Of a stretch of 64,000 bases of DNA, positions 45,653 to 58,515 are shown one piece after another. The notes below the pieces were generated by a model, which was not told the origin of the DNA, ran no database searches, and worked only from the letters and a program-made list of their open reading frames with translations. The stretch lies in contig JARFJB010001594.1 of NCBI GenBank assembly GCA_036346205.1, positions 3,395,501-3,459,500 on the forward strand, read 5' to 3'. This DNA comes from Vesta saturnalis. Its lineage: Eukaryota; Arthropoda; Insecta; Coleoptera; Lampyridae. Made by a program: the position numbers and the translations under genes. The stretch's first letter is position 1, and each line of letters opens with the position of its first letter.

Positions 45653-47114
45653 AGTTTTTTTCACTGAACTTCTCAAAACATATTAACACTATTATGTTCA
45701 GTTTTAAAAAACCAAGTCAATGCATTACAAGAGCAATTTCAACATTATCAATCAACCTTTCATTAAACAATTGTCCCTAATGTCATGAAAAATTTTCAAA
45801 ACTGATTTCTTTTTACAAAGTTTAATTTGCACTAGTGGTTTGCAGCATGTATTTAAAAGATGAAAATATTCAGATTCTACGCTGGTACAACAGCAATATG
45901 AGTATAAGACAAGTGCACGATTTGTTTTCTGTAAGTTATCCCGAAAGACATTTGTCGGAACTATTTACAGCATAACCAAAATATTTAATGATGAAGGTTG
46001 TGTAATACAGTCACATAAAAGAAGAATAAAAGCTTGCCCTGTCTTGACAGAAGAACGAGAAATAGAGATATTATGTTATGCGGAAGAAAATCCCAATTTG
46101 CCCCTCACGGATTTGATGTTTCGAAATCCTTTGTTCTTAAAACTTTTAAAAAGCATAAATACAAACCTTATAAATTTTCCAATCACCAGCAGCTTTCTCC
46201 TCTTGACCAAATTAAAAGAACAAATTTTTGTGAAATAGTATTTAATTTACTAAATGAAAATGAGGAGATTTTACACAAGATAGTTTTCACAGGTGAGGCA
46301 TAGTTTTGTTTAGATGGCACTGTTAATTCACAGAATTATCGATTTGTACCTAGCACTTCTCGTACAAACCCACATGTTCAATATTTAACACACACTCAAT
46401 ACAATAGGAGAGTTAATGTGTGGGTTGGAATAGTTGGCAGTACGCTTATTGGTCAATTTTTTATTAATGGCAACCTGAATACTGCCAAATTTTTGCAACT
46501 TCTGCAGAGACATTACCCTACAACTAGAAGCCTTAAATATTGAGAACCCATTGTTTCAAATGAACGGCGCTCCACCACATTCCACAGGTCCTATTACACG
46601 TTTCCTTACTGAAACCTTCCAGGATCGCTGGATTGGAAGATTTGGTCCCATAGCTTGACCACCGAGGTCCCCCGATTGATCACCAATTGACTTTTTTCTA
46701 TGGGGTTATCTCAAATCCAAAGTCTACAATAATATAGTAATAGAGAATACTGAAGAGCTAAAAAATAGAATACGTACCGTCTGCAACGAAATGGATCCTT
46801 TTTTTATTAAGAAATACTATTCAAGGATTTTACGATCGTTTAGCATATTGCTTGGAGCAAGAAGGGGGAGGTCATTAAAAGTTTCTCACTAAAGTTGTTA
46901 CTTTCCTGTAAGAATTAATGCAACAATACTTAACCTAAAAATAAAATAACAGTTCTGTCAAAATAAAAAATAACACACCTGTAAGTTGGGTTGCTTGCCT
47001 ACCCGATATTTGTAACAAGTAACCCGTGGTAATTCATTGACTTGGTTTTTTTTAAACTGAACATAGGGTTAATAGTGTTAATGTTTTGCTATGTTCAGTG
47101 AAAGAAAAACCTCA

Positions 47115-47116
<2 letters not shown>
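45648..47116 (+). mobile_element. DD41D-type mariner-like element between TA repeats
   Basis: The left end AGTGAAGTTTTTTTCACTGA (45648) is mirrored at 47030-47116 (GTTCAGTGAAAGAAAAACCTC inverted). Shared sequence includes ATTAACACTATT and AACCAAGTCAATG, giving ~85-bp inverted repeats. Both ends abut TA/TG microsatellites. A transposase pseudogene fills the middle. Confidence 0.85.
45847..46877 (+). pseudogene. mariner-like (DD41D) transposase, catalytically dead
   Basis: The start at 45847 gives MYLKDENIQILRWYNSNMS, then RHLSELF and a second HTH region IEILCYAEENPNLPLTDL. A frameshift near 46130 leads to FKKHKYKPYKFSNHQQL and IVFTGEA near 46280, the first catalytic motif with Gly where Asp is expected, followed by a stop. 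Further on, NRRVNVWVGIVGSTLIGQF is followed by FQMNGAPPHST (second Asp changed to Asn), and RWIGRFGPIA-stop-PPRSPD-stop-SPIDFFLWGYLKSK (third Asp kept). The last two catalytic positions are 41 residues apart. The C-terminus LEQEGGGH ends at 46877. Confidence 0.85.
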
Positions 47117-47228
<112 letters not shown>

Positions 47229-47584
47229 GGCGTGTCCCAGGATTGATGTTACAAGAGGTATGATGGACTAAAAATTTTGAATTTTATTTTAAGACTGTGG
47301 ATTAATCCTGCTTGGTTTGAAAAGAATTTTAAGAATATTTTCAGTTTTTGAAAAACAAGTTGGCCTTGTCAGTGAAGCGAAAACTATTTTTTTTTAAGGT
47401 CAAGTACCCTTTTTGTTCATGATGCGGCAAAATTTTACTAAGAAAAGTTGTTCATAATCAGTAATTATGGTCTTATATAAAATTTCAGGAAGATCTACCC
47501 AATTTCATGAAAAGACAGTTGAGTAATCTTAAGTACTGTCAGATTACAATTTGAAGTATCCTTTTGTTCAAATTTCAATTACTC

Positions 47585-48070
47585 CTACATTATGTTAATG
47601 TTACAGCAAAGAATTTACGTTGTTCAGTGTTATGGGCTCTGAGAAATTGCAATACAAGAAGTGGTGCGACAGTTTTAACGGGAGATTTCCCAACACCAAT
47701 CTTACACGCATGACTGGCATGAGAATAGTTACGAAAATTTTTGCAACTGGCACCGTTCTTAACGTTAAGAAAGAAATATAGAAATATGATGAAAACGATG
47801 CCGCAACTATTGTTTCTATTGATTCCGTGGAAGAACATCCCTGATTATCATTGAGGGAACGTTCACGTAATCTTAATGTTAGTAAATCGGAATTTATAAA
47901 TCCAACAAGGTAAAGCCACTCAAACCAAAATTTGTACACACTATTGACGAAGACGATGCAGGCTGTAGATTATTATTTGTCTTACCATCGGGGAGAAATG
48001 TATTGTAGAACGAAATTTTTAAAAACATCGTATTTTCAGACGAAGCTTTTAACTTAAATTTTTCAAAATA
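47585..48070 (+). pseudogene. N-terminal half of another mariner-like transposase
   Basis: With frame changes the plus strand reads QQRIYVVQCYGL, RSGATVLTGDFPNTNLT, RIVTKIFATGTVLNVKK, DSVEEHP-stop-LSLRERSRNLNVSKS and then EIFKNIVFSDEAFNLN near 48015. This is the HTH region and first catalytic Asp (SDEA) of an insect mariner-like transposase. The rest of the core is absent. Minus-strand open frames over this region are shadows. The left flank CGTGTCCCAGGATTG (47229) may be the element's terminus. Confidence 0.65.
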
Positions 48071-49109
48071 GTATTTTTTTATAATCAATAATTTAATTAA
48101 AAATTTAGTATCAGTGTTAACAACATGGATAGTCATTTGTCGAAATAATAACTAGGTTAGTCTTACTTAAAAATCAAAATCGGATGTTATCGATAAATGT
48201 AAAATATTTCGACAGTTTCGACATTGTTTTCTTTAGAGTTTGTTGTTTACGTTTAGGATATTTAGAATTGAGTATCTACGTGTTATCATCATTATACACC
48301 TATTCACTGGAAGAGTATTATAGTGACCTTGCAAACTGATCCATGAAACAAGCAATTTATTTCCGAAATAAATCAAGAAGTGATGATCCTAAAACTAAAG
48401 ATTCATCAATATAACATTAGTGAAACTTACGTAAACGTATAAGCTGAAATTGAAGATAAATTTGGATGTTCGAGAAGCAGAGTTGAGTTCGAAGGAGTTC
48501 TACGATCAACTTCATGCAGTAACCAGATAAGCGAGGACATTTTATATGAGTCGCCTACCTGATTTTGTACTTATGTTGACATTGTTTTTATTGGGGTCGC
48601 CTTCATAATTTCAACTGTTGTAACAAACATGATGTGCGACAATGTATGCTCCAAAGAACATTATTTGTCTAAAATTTAAATGGTTAATAGAATATGAGTA
48701 AATTCAAACGTACATATCAGATGGCGAATTTATTTGCTGGTAATCAAAAGTCACAAGTATCATTTGAAGAATTTTCGTTATGTACAGAGTGTGACAGATA
48801 TAGTGATGGCAAATTAAAATGTTGAATAAATCAATTTATTGAACAAGTTAGATAAATAGTATATTGACAATAACTCAATGTCATTAAGTCAAATTAACTA
48901 TAATTATTATGATTCGTTAAATCTTAGTATAATTCAAATAAATAATCATTTACTTTGTCATTTAAAATAAAGTTTCTAAATTTTGAACCCTATCCTTTAT
49001 GAGTCTTTATATTCGATTTTTAATATGTCATTAGATAATATAAATATGAGTAATAAATATAATTGTAATAAACTAATAATTAATAGAGTCTGAGTTATAA
49101 GAACAGTTC
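48071..49109. other. AT-rich non-coding stretch
   Basis: No gene or repeat recognised; stops are dense. Confidence 0.4.
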
Positions 49110-50672
49110 ACTCAAATTAAACTAAAACATGATCACGATACCCATGAATCAAGACATAGGACTCAGGAGGCTTTAAATGTCATGTCACTTTTGCTAAATT
49201 CGTAAAAGCCGTAATAACTGCAAACTCGTGTAGTGCTTTAAAATTTGCAAGTTTCTTAGAATGTTTTCAAATTCAGAAACGAGACATGATAAGGATATTT
49301 TATGCTCAATAGAAACTAGTAGAGAATTTCAAAGATTTTAGAGGAATATCGCGGAGGCAGCAACCACAGAGATATTTTAGAAATTACAAAATTTCGAGAA
49401 TTTAAACGTTATTCAGAAACCTCGAAATGCATATGGTACAGCACAAGACAGATCGAAGTATTAGAAATATTACATCAGGTACGTATTTGTTTATTCTGAA
49501 CCATCATCAGGTTAATTTTCACTCACTTCACTGCTAAGTTTCAGCAGACATATTTTTTGAGAGTTGGATGACTTAATGTTATGCTGATTTAGTTCAATAT
49601 AAACACTTCATGGTTTGATCGACTGAACTAGAAATACTATTGAAATGCTAAAACTAAATATTGACATGTTGCATCACGTTATACCCATTGAATCAGTAAT
49701 CAAAACTCAGGAGATTGAGCTTTTGTCATGTACAATTTAATTAAAATGCGGTAATAACTGCAACGATCCATAATTTGGCGGATTGAGTGCAATTTTCCAA
49801 TAATTTGCAAGTTAATCGTATAACTAGACTACTGGTTTTCCACGAATTCAGCAAACGAACAGAGGACTTATTGTGAACTGAAGGATAGTTTTATGCGCAA
49901 TTGATTTATAGTGTCAGACGCAAGAACAGATATTCTAAAGAGGAATATAGACCGGAGATGTCCGCAAACGAACAGATGGACTTTTTGAAATTAGACTCCT
50001 CTCAAAATTTGCGAGAATTTGATATTTATACGGAATCCTGAAAATGATAGGATAGAGACTCGACTAGAGTGCCGAAGAATCAGATAATATTACCATCAGG
50101 GACTATTTAAAGATAGTATTATACTAATTAGAAGAATTTCCAGAATAGGGTTGTTAATGAACTTCGTCAAATTCCCAGGCGAACCATTCAAAGAAGCGTA
50201 AACAATTGTAGAAGAAGAATTCGTTACTGTATTCAAGAAGGAGGAAACTTGTTCGAACATTTATTATAATAATTTTTGTTTGTTTGACTGTAATTATTTT
50301 GTTGTTACCTATCGATAAATTTGCGTTGTCGCTATTATGACCGTGTTACATAGACATACTTGTTTGAGTTGTTTGTTAATGTTTTTTTTAAATTGTTTAA
50401 ATGTTTTTATATTTTTTTGGATGTTCTAACGAGTTTAACAAATTAGATAAGTATAACTACTGTAATTATTCCTTGCTGGATCCAAGAAGGCGGAATCTTG
50501 TTCTTCGTATTTTTCTCATTATTTTAGTTCGCAGTCGATCAAACCATAAAGTGTTATATATTGCTAAAATCAGCATAACATTCTCCATCCAACGACATAA
50601 AATATTCTTAACCCCATAAGAAAAAATAAACCTGATGATGGTTCAGAATAAACGAAACGTCAAATTTTTAAG
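49110..50672. repeat. inverted-repeat element of unknown type with internal direct duplication
   Basis: The left motif TTATTCTGAACCATCATCAGG (about 49492-49512) is mirrored at 50631-50652. Further inside, GTTTGATCGACTGAAC (about 49613) is mirrored at 50530 (GCAGTCGATCAAACC), giving ~140-bp inverted arms with good homology. A diverged direct copy of the interior (CCCATGAATCA...CTCAGGAG...CGGTAATAACTGCA) lies on both sides of the left arm (about 49140-49230 and 49680-49770). No protein was recognised. Confidence 0.6.
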
Positions 50673-53651
50673 TATTTATGTGCGTAAAAGGTGCCTTAAT
50701 AATGTTTAATCGAATTTTGAAAATTCTAATAATAAGTGGCCAAACGCGAAAATGAAAATCGAAATTTTTAGTTTTTTGAGCATAAAACCAAATCCATTCG
50801 AGTTAGCTCAAATTTGTTTTCAGATTATTACTCGGCATCGAATTTAGCAAAAGTGCCAAATTTAAACCTATATCCTATCTCTTATAATAAGCGAGATCCC
50901 ATGCTTGCCCTCGAATTTGGGACAGCCTGTACAAGAAACGGTTTACAACATAGCAAAAAAAACGCCACTTTAAAAAACCTGTTTTCCTAAATATCTCCGG
51001 AACTACTTAACATATTCAAAAAGTGAAAATACCATTAGATAGGAAATAAAATTTCTTACAAAAAGTATTTATGCAATTTTTTTGGAAATTTTATTTTCGA
51101 AATATTTCCAAAAAACTCGATTTTGGAACGCGTCCACAGGTATTAGATAGAAAATCAAATTTTTGATCGAAAAGCAATTTTTTGTAAAGTTAATCGTTTT
51201 CGAGTTATTTACAAAAAAACGATTTTTTGATGTGGAAGTATGATACAATTTGCAGGGGTTTTTTGATACTACATTTCAAGTCAATTAAAGCGTTAAGTCT
51301 CTGTGACTTTTTATATCCTAATAAATCAAATTTGCAAGGATAAGACGTCCTACTTCTGGGTCAAATAGGATGTCCTTTTCTGGGACAAAGCTAAAAAAGA
51401 CGTCTCATTTCAGGTACACTCGAGCGCTGCCACATTTCCCAGGTAAAATCTAAGATAGTAAGTTATAAGCCAAGTACTTTTATTTGTATACAATTAATGA
51501 GGATTAAACTACAGGATGGAATTACAGTTGTGTCCAATACTCCGGGTATTAAAGGTGTTAAGCTGGTTTTAATCCTTTAGTGTCCCGTTGCTGGTGCAGT
51601 AACCTTCCTGCATAAGAAAGAAATTGATATATGCAGAAGTTCACGACCTGGAACTTATCAGTGACAATGTAATTTTGCAATAATTTATTTCTTATAAGGG
51701 TGCAAATTTTATTTTAACAGCGCAAAATGGCGCCTAATTACTGCATGAGAAAAAATATGATTCATTTAAAAGTTCGCGGGCCTGTTAAGTTTATTTATTG
51801 AAATTTATTTCCTATTCAGGCGTAAATTTTAATTTTAATGGCACAAAATGGCGCCTAATTATACACAGGTTAAAGAACCTTATTCAATAATGACTCGGCT
51901 ATCTTCACACACCTAAGACATTCTTCTATATATCAATATAATTTGAGTAAAGTGTTGTTTTTATGAAATTTTGGTTAAGCACGCGATATTAACAATTTGT
52001 TCTTCTTTTCTGACACGGGTTACACTGGACAGGTGTTATAATATTCCGTAATTCTTCGTTGGGGAGGTACTGTTTACGTTAAAACAAAGAGGCAGAAGGT
52101 GTCCATGTGTACATTGCATTAGTTGAACACCCTGCATGATTAGTATTCAATAAACGGCGGCTTAAATTTTAAATATTAACTTATTAACCAACGTACATGC
52201 GAGAAAACAAATTTAGAGTTTCGTGAATAAATTTTACTTATTTTAACGAAGTGAAATTGTAAAGAGTCGGAAAATGCGTCGCAAAATAAGAACGAAAGGG
52301 AAAAGTTATATATAGTATTTAACCTAGACAAATAACGATGATATAAATAAATTGGTTTATGTAATCAAATTAGTGAAACGGTCAAATAACGAATAAGTAA
52401 AGAAAGGAAAAAGTCGCAATAAGCCAGGAGAAATGGATTAGCATATAAAAAAAATTCAAACTTTTCCAATTTTGCTTGTTTGTTACGATGTGGATTTTCA
52501 GGCAACGAGTGCAACGCTGGTTTATTTTTACGGGCTTTTAGGCACTTTATTTCAGAACGTACCTTCAATGTTAGTATCTTTTCATTCATTTTACGTCGTT
52601 ATTCGCTGAGTAGGTTACGAGTAAATGAAGTAGATATAACAAAAGGACGGGACTTTTTTTTCTGAACTCTTAATTTTGGGGACCTAAATTGAAATTGCTT
52701 ACAAGAGAGGAAGGAATAAAATGGTAAATGCAAACCTTTCACTTCACCTTTATAGAAAAATAAGATTAGCGTTAATCGTTCTCCAAAACAGCGATGAACG
52801 TGTCGCTTAGAATCAATTAAATTCTAAATTTACTACCGAAAGTTATTAATAACAGTTATAAATCGAACTTTTTATTGGCAGTTACGACGCCTTTTTCAAT
52901 GTATAAGAGCAACATTTATTTAAATCTAAAAGATTATAATGAAAAGCACAACGTTGCCATTCTCATACGAACAGCCCCATTGTTGTTATTAATGAATGCT
53001 TAGAATCATTTAAAAATCGGCGCTTGATTTAAATTACCGTTTGAATATACGCGATAATGAAATACTATGTCTTTCATCTTACCGATTTACTTACTTAAGC
53101 AGTCTTAGCGGTACATAATCGTGCTATTATATAAATTTTAATTTCTTGTAATTCTAATTATCACTCGAGATATCTTATACTACAGATCACTACGTAATGA
53201 ATTTAATGTGTAAAGGCTTTTATTTCCTGAAAACTGACTTTAGCTTCATGCACGTGCTTCCTCCGTATTTAACCACCGTACACATTCCAACTGAAAACTT
53301 TGTAAATTTAAGTTAAGTTTTAGAGAATTTTAGGACTAACTTTATAAAATGCATAATTTATGGAGGTAGTTTTCTGAAATTTAATGAATGTGGCGATAAT
53401 TATCAAAACAACCAACTTCTTGGATAAATTAGTAAATCAGCAAATCAAATTTCAAGGACGAGTACTGTAAAAGTTCTTTATACTATAAATCAATATAATC
53501 TTACTTTTTAGTTGAACATTTCAAATGTTATGTTTTATTGTATCTGTGTTAATAAAATAATTTATTTATTATAAAATTAAGTTTTAATTTTATAATGTAA
53601 TAGTACTGTGTCTGTAATATATCCATAAATGAGTAATGTGATAAGAGTTAT
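50673..53651. other. AT-rich non-coding stretch
   Basis: No gene recognised. A GGGACAGCCTGTACAAG motif at 50923 may be a MITE end. A small direct duplication lies at 51640-51870. Short open frames near 52365-52665 overlap on opposite strands and have no recognisable motif. Confidence 0.4.
51640..51870. repeat. two-copy direct repeat, ~125-bp unit
   Basis: Copies around 51645-51750 and 51770-51870 share TTTATTTC, GGTGCAAATTTT/GGCGTAAATTTT and CAAAATGGCGCCTAATTA. Confidence 0.7.
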
Positions 53652-54531
53652 TTAACCCCCATTAGCGCCCATCATACTATTTTTAGTACAGCAGTTTAGT
53701 CAGTGATTTTAATCCATATGTACTTACTTGACAACAGATTTCTTACACAGGAATGCATTCGTGTGTCATTAGGCTTTGTGCTCACACGATTTCAGTTTAT
53801 TCAGCGCAGTGGTGTTGTTTTAGCAAGCGTTTTAAGCGCACCGATTTTATTTCTTCCTTACAAATGGGTGAGTGTTGCATTTTTGTTGCATTTTATTATA
53901 CAGGGTGTCCCAAGATATTTGGACACATTTTGATCACGAATGCTGCCTAAACGGAAAACGATAGAAACGTGTAGTTTTCACTGGTGTACTTCATTTAGCC
54001 CAAAGTTTTATTTTAGCTATAAAATAATTTTTTCCCACGAATACAAAAATTGCCATTTTTTAAAGCGAAAATAATGAAGTTTTTTAAATATAACACCCTG
54101 TATATTTTGCTGTCATCTTGAAGATGTAATCTTCTACTTTCTAAAAATGTATAATATGGTACTATTTACTCCAAAAACAAAAGAGTTATATAAGTTTATA
54201 TAGGTACACCTACTGTATACACGTAGGTTAGATATACGTTTTGCTGATTAATGCTTCTAAACCAAAAATTATAAAAATATGCCCTTGCTCGTATTCAAAG
54301 GGCTCTGGAAGAGGTCACTGGTCGCTCTTAGATCAATCTGAGAGCAACATAATAGAAAACGCTATAAGTAAATCTTTGCGATGTGTTAATGCATAATAAT
54401 GAACACTATTTTCGATTGCAGTAGGCCTAGGAATTGACGTGAAACAGTAATGTTATTTATCTGTCAGTTCACTGTTAATATTCTAGTTAACAATATCTAA
54501 ATACGTGTTGTGTCCGTAGTGTTAAGGAAAA

Positions 54532-56020
54532 ATGATTTATACAAACCAAGAAAAAGTCCAAACTGTGGTGTTGTTCGCAAAACAAATTCTGTTGTTAAAA
54601 CTAGAAGGCAATTTCGTATGCAGTTTCAAAAGATCCACCGTCTAGAAATTCTATTTTGAGATGGTATCAAACATTTCTAAGAAATGGATCAATTGAAAGA
54701 AAACAACAGGTAAAATACAAAACAATCCTGATTTTTAGAACGCATTTTAAACATACTTGATATTTTACACCAAAATAATAATCGTATTTCTATAAGAAAA
54801 ATTGCAGGATTAATTGAATCTTCTAAAAGTGAAGTACAGAGGTTTATGAAAATTTTAAAACTTACACCATATAAAATACAAACTTTTCAGAAGTTGCGCG
54901 AGAGAGATTATATAAATCGAATTTTCCTGTCTGAGACAATCCTGGACCTGTACAGGAACAACCAGAAGTTACAATAATCATGTCTAATGAAGGACATTTC
55001 ACATAGATGGAAGAATTAACAAACACAATTGTAGAATTTGCACTGAAAACCCTAACGCTTTTAATGAATATCAGCGAGATACTCCAAAAGTTAATGTGTG
55101 GTGTGTGTGACCAAAGAGATCATTTATGGACCTTTTTTTTCTGAGCAAACCGTCACTGGAGTTAACTACACGGATATGTTAGAATTATTCTTTATCTCAA
55201 GTACAGCAATATGGTAATATGGGGAGGTATATTTTCAACAAGATGGTGCGCCTCCCCATTATTCACTTATTGCTAGCAGAGGTTTATGAAAATTTTAAAA
55301 CTTACACTATATAAAATACAAACTTTTCAGAAGTTGCGCGAGAGAGATTATATAAATCGAATTTTCCTGTCTGAGACAATCCTGGACCTGTACAGGAACA
55401 ACCAGAAGTTACAATAATCATGTCTGATGAAGGACATTTCACATAGATGGAAGAATTAACAAACACAATTGTAGAATTTGGGGCACTGAAAACCCTAACG
55501 CTTTAATGAATATCAGCGAGATACTCCAAAAGTTAATGTGTGTGGTGTACCAAAGAGATCATTTATGGACCTTTTTTTTCTGAGCAAACCGTCACGGAGT
55601 TAACTACACGGATATGTTAGAATTATTCTTTATCCTCAAGTACAGCAATATGGTAATATGGGGAGGTATATTTTCAACAAGATGGTGCGCTCCCATTATT
55701 CACTTATTGCTAGAGCATCCGTTACTCAAGCTTTCGGTGAAAAGTGGATAGGGAGAGCACGACCAATTGAGTGGCCAGCAAATACACCTGAATTAACGGT
55801 CCCGGATTTTTTCTATGCGGGTACGTTAAAGAGAGGTGCTATAATCCTGCACCACGCAATATAGAGGAATTAAAAAATAATATTAGAAACGTTATTGCCG
55901 GAATTACACAAGAAATGCTAGCTAATGCCTTCATGAACCTTCAGTGCCGCCGGCTAACCAAATGTATTGAGGAAAACGGGGGACATATTCAACATTTAAA
56001 TTTAAATAGTGGTTTATAAT
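54532..56020 (+). pseudogene. DD41D mariner-like transposase with internal duplication
   Basis: The start at 54532 gives MIYTNQEKVQTVVLFAK, then in shifted frames VVKTRRQFRMQFQK and ILRWYQTFLRNGSIERKQQ (HTH region). The core appears twice because of a tandem duplication. Copy one has IIMSNEGHFT (first Asp changed to Asn); copy two has IIMSDEGHFT (Asp kept). Both have NAFNEYQRDTPKVNVW. After copy two, IFQQDGAPPHYSLIARASV gives the second Asp and KWIGRARPIEWPANTPELT then VPDFF the third, 41 residues apart. The C-terminus IEELKNNIRNVIAGITQEML and CIEENGGHIQHL ends near 56020. Many frameshifts. Confidence 0.85.
54841..55716 (+). repeat. 440-bp tandem duplication inside the transposase
   Basis: 54841-55279 and 55281-55716 are nearly identical, from GGTTTATGAAAATTTTAAAA to CACTTATTGCTAG, apart from single-base indels and a few substitutions. 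Confidence 0.95.
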
Positions 56021-56799
56021 TTTTAGTTAGCAGTAAACTATTTTATGTTTTTTTCTATTTGTTCTTCATCATCTGTTATTAAAGGTTATTTACTGTTTTA
56101 AAAAAATAGTTTTTATTTCTCGTACTGGCGTAATCTCTAGCCCACCCACTTGTCCAGAACCGATCGCTAAGCTTACTGATTAGTTTTTGTTTTTGAAAAT
56201 AGCATGAAAAAAGTATTATGTAAGGTACTATTGTCTAAATGTACTGGGTTGTTCATTTAAAAAACCTAAAACTTTTGGCAAATTGTACCCGACTGTGCTG
56301 ATTAAAATGTATGCAGTCGGTGCATAGAAACTTACATAACTCTTTTGTTTTTGGAGTAAATAGTACCATATTATACATTTTTAGAAAGTAGAAGATTACA
56401 TCTTCAAGATGACAGCAAACTATACAGGGTGTTATATTTAAAAAAACTTCATTATTTTCGCTTTAAAGAATGGCAATTTTTTTAAAACACCTTGTATTCG
56501 TGTGAAAAAATTGTTTTATAGCTAAAATAAAACTTTGGGCTAAATCAAGTACACCAGTGAAAACTACAGGTTTCTATCGTTTTCCGTTTAGGCAGCATTC
56601 ATGATCAAAATGTGTCCAAATATCCTGGGACACCCAGTATTTAGGATTTATGATGCGATAGAACCTATTATCCAAACTAGAAAGGTCAGGGTTTAAAATG
56701 ACCCAAGAATTTATAATTTGTGATGTATAGTTCGTGGAACTTTACTGTACTAAAAATAGTACAATGGGCTTCACAGGTGCTAAAGACACTTTTTTTTTT

Positions 56800-58515
56800 G
56801 TTTATGCAGATCCAATTCCTCCCGTAAACTTCTATGGCCGTAGAACATTTTGAACGCTTCAAGAAGCCGTGGAAGCAGTTATTGAGCTTAATTTGCCGTC
56901 TACAGAAAATATGCAGTTGATAGCAATTCTTCCTAGCCCACATCCGGAAACGGACTGTGATGAGTTTGATGAAGACGACCTTCTAAATGACAACGTCCAA
57001 GACATTCCCGAAACGGTGGAAGTCGAAGAAACTGATACAGGCGATTCTGATATTCAAGAAGTTCAAGTTGGGTTGAAAAAGGTAAAGTGGCCCAAACGAG
57101 CTCCAAAATATTCATGGGGAACACTAAATTCGATAGGTGTACAAGCTAGAGTCGCCGAGCTTAGGACAGAATTCGAAGGTAAAACACCGGTGACAATTTT
57201 TGAACGACTGTTCAATGACGATGTTAAAAAACTTATAATTTCCGAGTCACTTCGTTATGCAAATCAAAAAAACTTCCATCAGTTTTGTTTAGACGACGCA
57301 TCTCTGAAGACTTTCCTAGGTATACTTATTTTTACCGGATATCACACCCTTCCGCGACAACGGCTTTACTGGTCAACAGATGAAGACCTTGCAGTACCGT
57401 GTGTTTCAACAGATTTCTAGAACTCTAAACGTTTTCTACATTTTAATGATCATTCAAACGCCTCAACTTCAAACGATAAAATGTTCAAACTTCGACCTTT
57501 TATGGATTTGTTGAACAAATCATTCATTCAGTTTGGAATGCTTCATCAGGATTTGTCTATTGACGAATCTATGATGAAATATTTCGGCCGTCACTCTTGT
57601 AAGCAGTTTATTCGCGCCATTAGATTCGGATATAAAAATTGGATGTTGTGTAGAACAGATGGATACTGCTACAAGTTTGACACATACTGTGGCAAGAACG
57701 CGCTGAGTAATGGAGATGGCCCATTGGGTACACGTGTTGTTCTCAACATTCTAAAAGGCGTGGAAAATCCAGGAGAACACCGTGTTTTCTTTGACAATTT
57801 TTTTAGAGTATAGATTTATTCGCCCAACGAAGACAACGGGGACAGTTCGCGAAAACCGCACTAATCGATGTCCATTGGTTTCAAAGAAAGAAATGACAAA
57901 CAAAGAACGTAGTGCTACGGATTCGCGTTTTGATATAGCAAACGAGATATTGTTCATGCCCTGGAAGGACAACAGTGTTGTTTGCGCAATAACAAACTTT
58001 GACACTATCAAGCTAAAGCGAAAATATCAATCGCAAGACCAAGATTGCTTGGTAGCTATAATGATAGCATGGGTGGGGTTGATCGGCATGATCAAAATAC
58101 AAATGTGTACAGAATCTCCATAAAAGGGAAAAGGTGGTATTGGGTTTTATTCACCCAAATGGTAAATACAATTGTGGTAATCGCATGGATTCTGCATCGT
58201 TTAGCAAATGAAGAATCAATGGATTTATTGGAGTTTAGTCGCCAAATTGCCAGAACATATCTTCGACTGACGCAGAAATAAACCACTGCTCCATCGAGGC
58301 AACTTCCAGCAACAGTTCCCGAAAGTGTAGTGCAAGATCCTGTAGGGTACTTTGCAGTAGAAATGAGCAGTCAGCTTCGATGCAAATTGTGTCACATGCG
58401 AACCACAAGAAAATGCAACAAATGTAACGTTGCTCTCTGCACCACTAAGGATCGAAACTGTTTCTGCACTTTCTACAACACAAATACTTCTTTATTTTAT
58501 GCTGTATATACATAA
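56800..58515 (+). pseudogene. piggyBac transposase, nearly complete but frameshifted
   Basis: The coding sense begins around 56810 (after a possible 3' splice site TTTATGCAG) with FYGRRTF-stop-TLQEAVE, then the acidic region DCDEFDEDDLLNDN. The 183-codon frame to 57420 includes FLGILIFTGYHTLPRQRLYW. Next come MFKLRPFMDLLN, SIDESMMKYFGRHSCKQFI (first catalytic Asp) and GEHRVFFDNFF (second Asp, near 57800). A break follows, then NDSMGGVDRHDQNT (third Asp region, near 58065), and the Cys-rich C-terminus CKLCHMRTTRKCNKCNVALC (58385-58445) with CFCTFY. All three Asp motifs survive; several stops and frameshifts separate them. Confidence 0.9.

Larger units (their letters stand above)
53899..56638 (+). 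mobile_element. DD41D mariner-like element with ~310-bp inverted repeats, nested in piggyBac
   Basis: The left arm (TACAGGGTGTCCCAAGATAT from 53899 to about 54205) is mirrored at about 56325-56638 (ATATCCTGGGACACCCAGTA). Both arms contain AACACCCTGTAT-type and TTTTTGGAGTAAATAGTACC-type sequence. TA flanks both ends. The transposase pseudogene inside carries a 440-bp tandem duplication. Confidence 0.9.

Noticed and set aside
47590..48136. Minus-strand open frames of 80-112 codons
   Set aside because: The plus strand carries readable mariner-like motifs here; these frames are shadows.
50401..50619. 72-codon open frame as a gene
   Set aside because: It overlaps the right inverted arm of the 49110-50672 repeat and has no domain.
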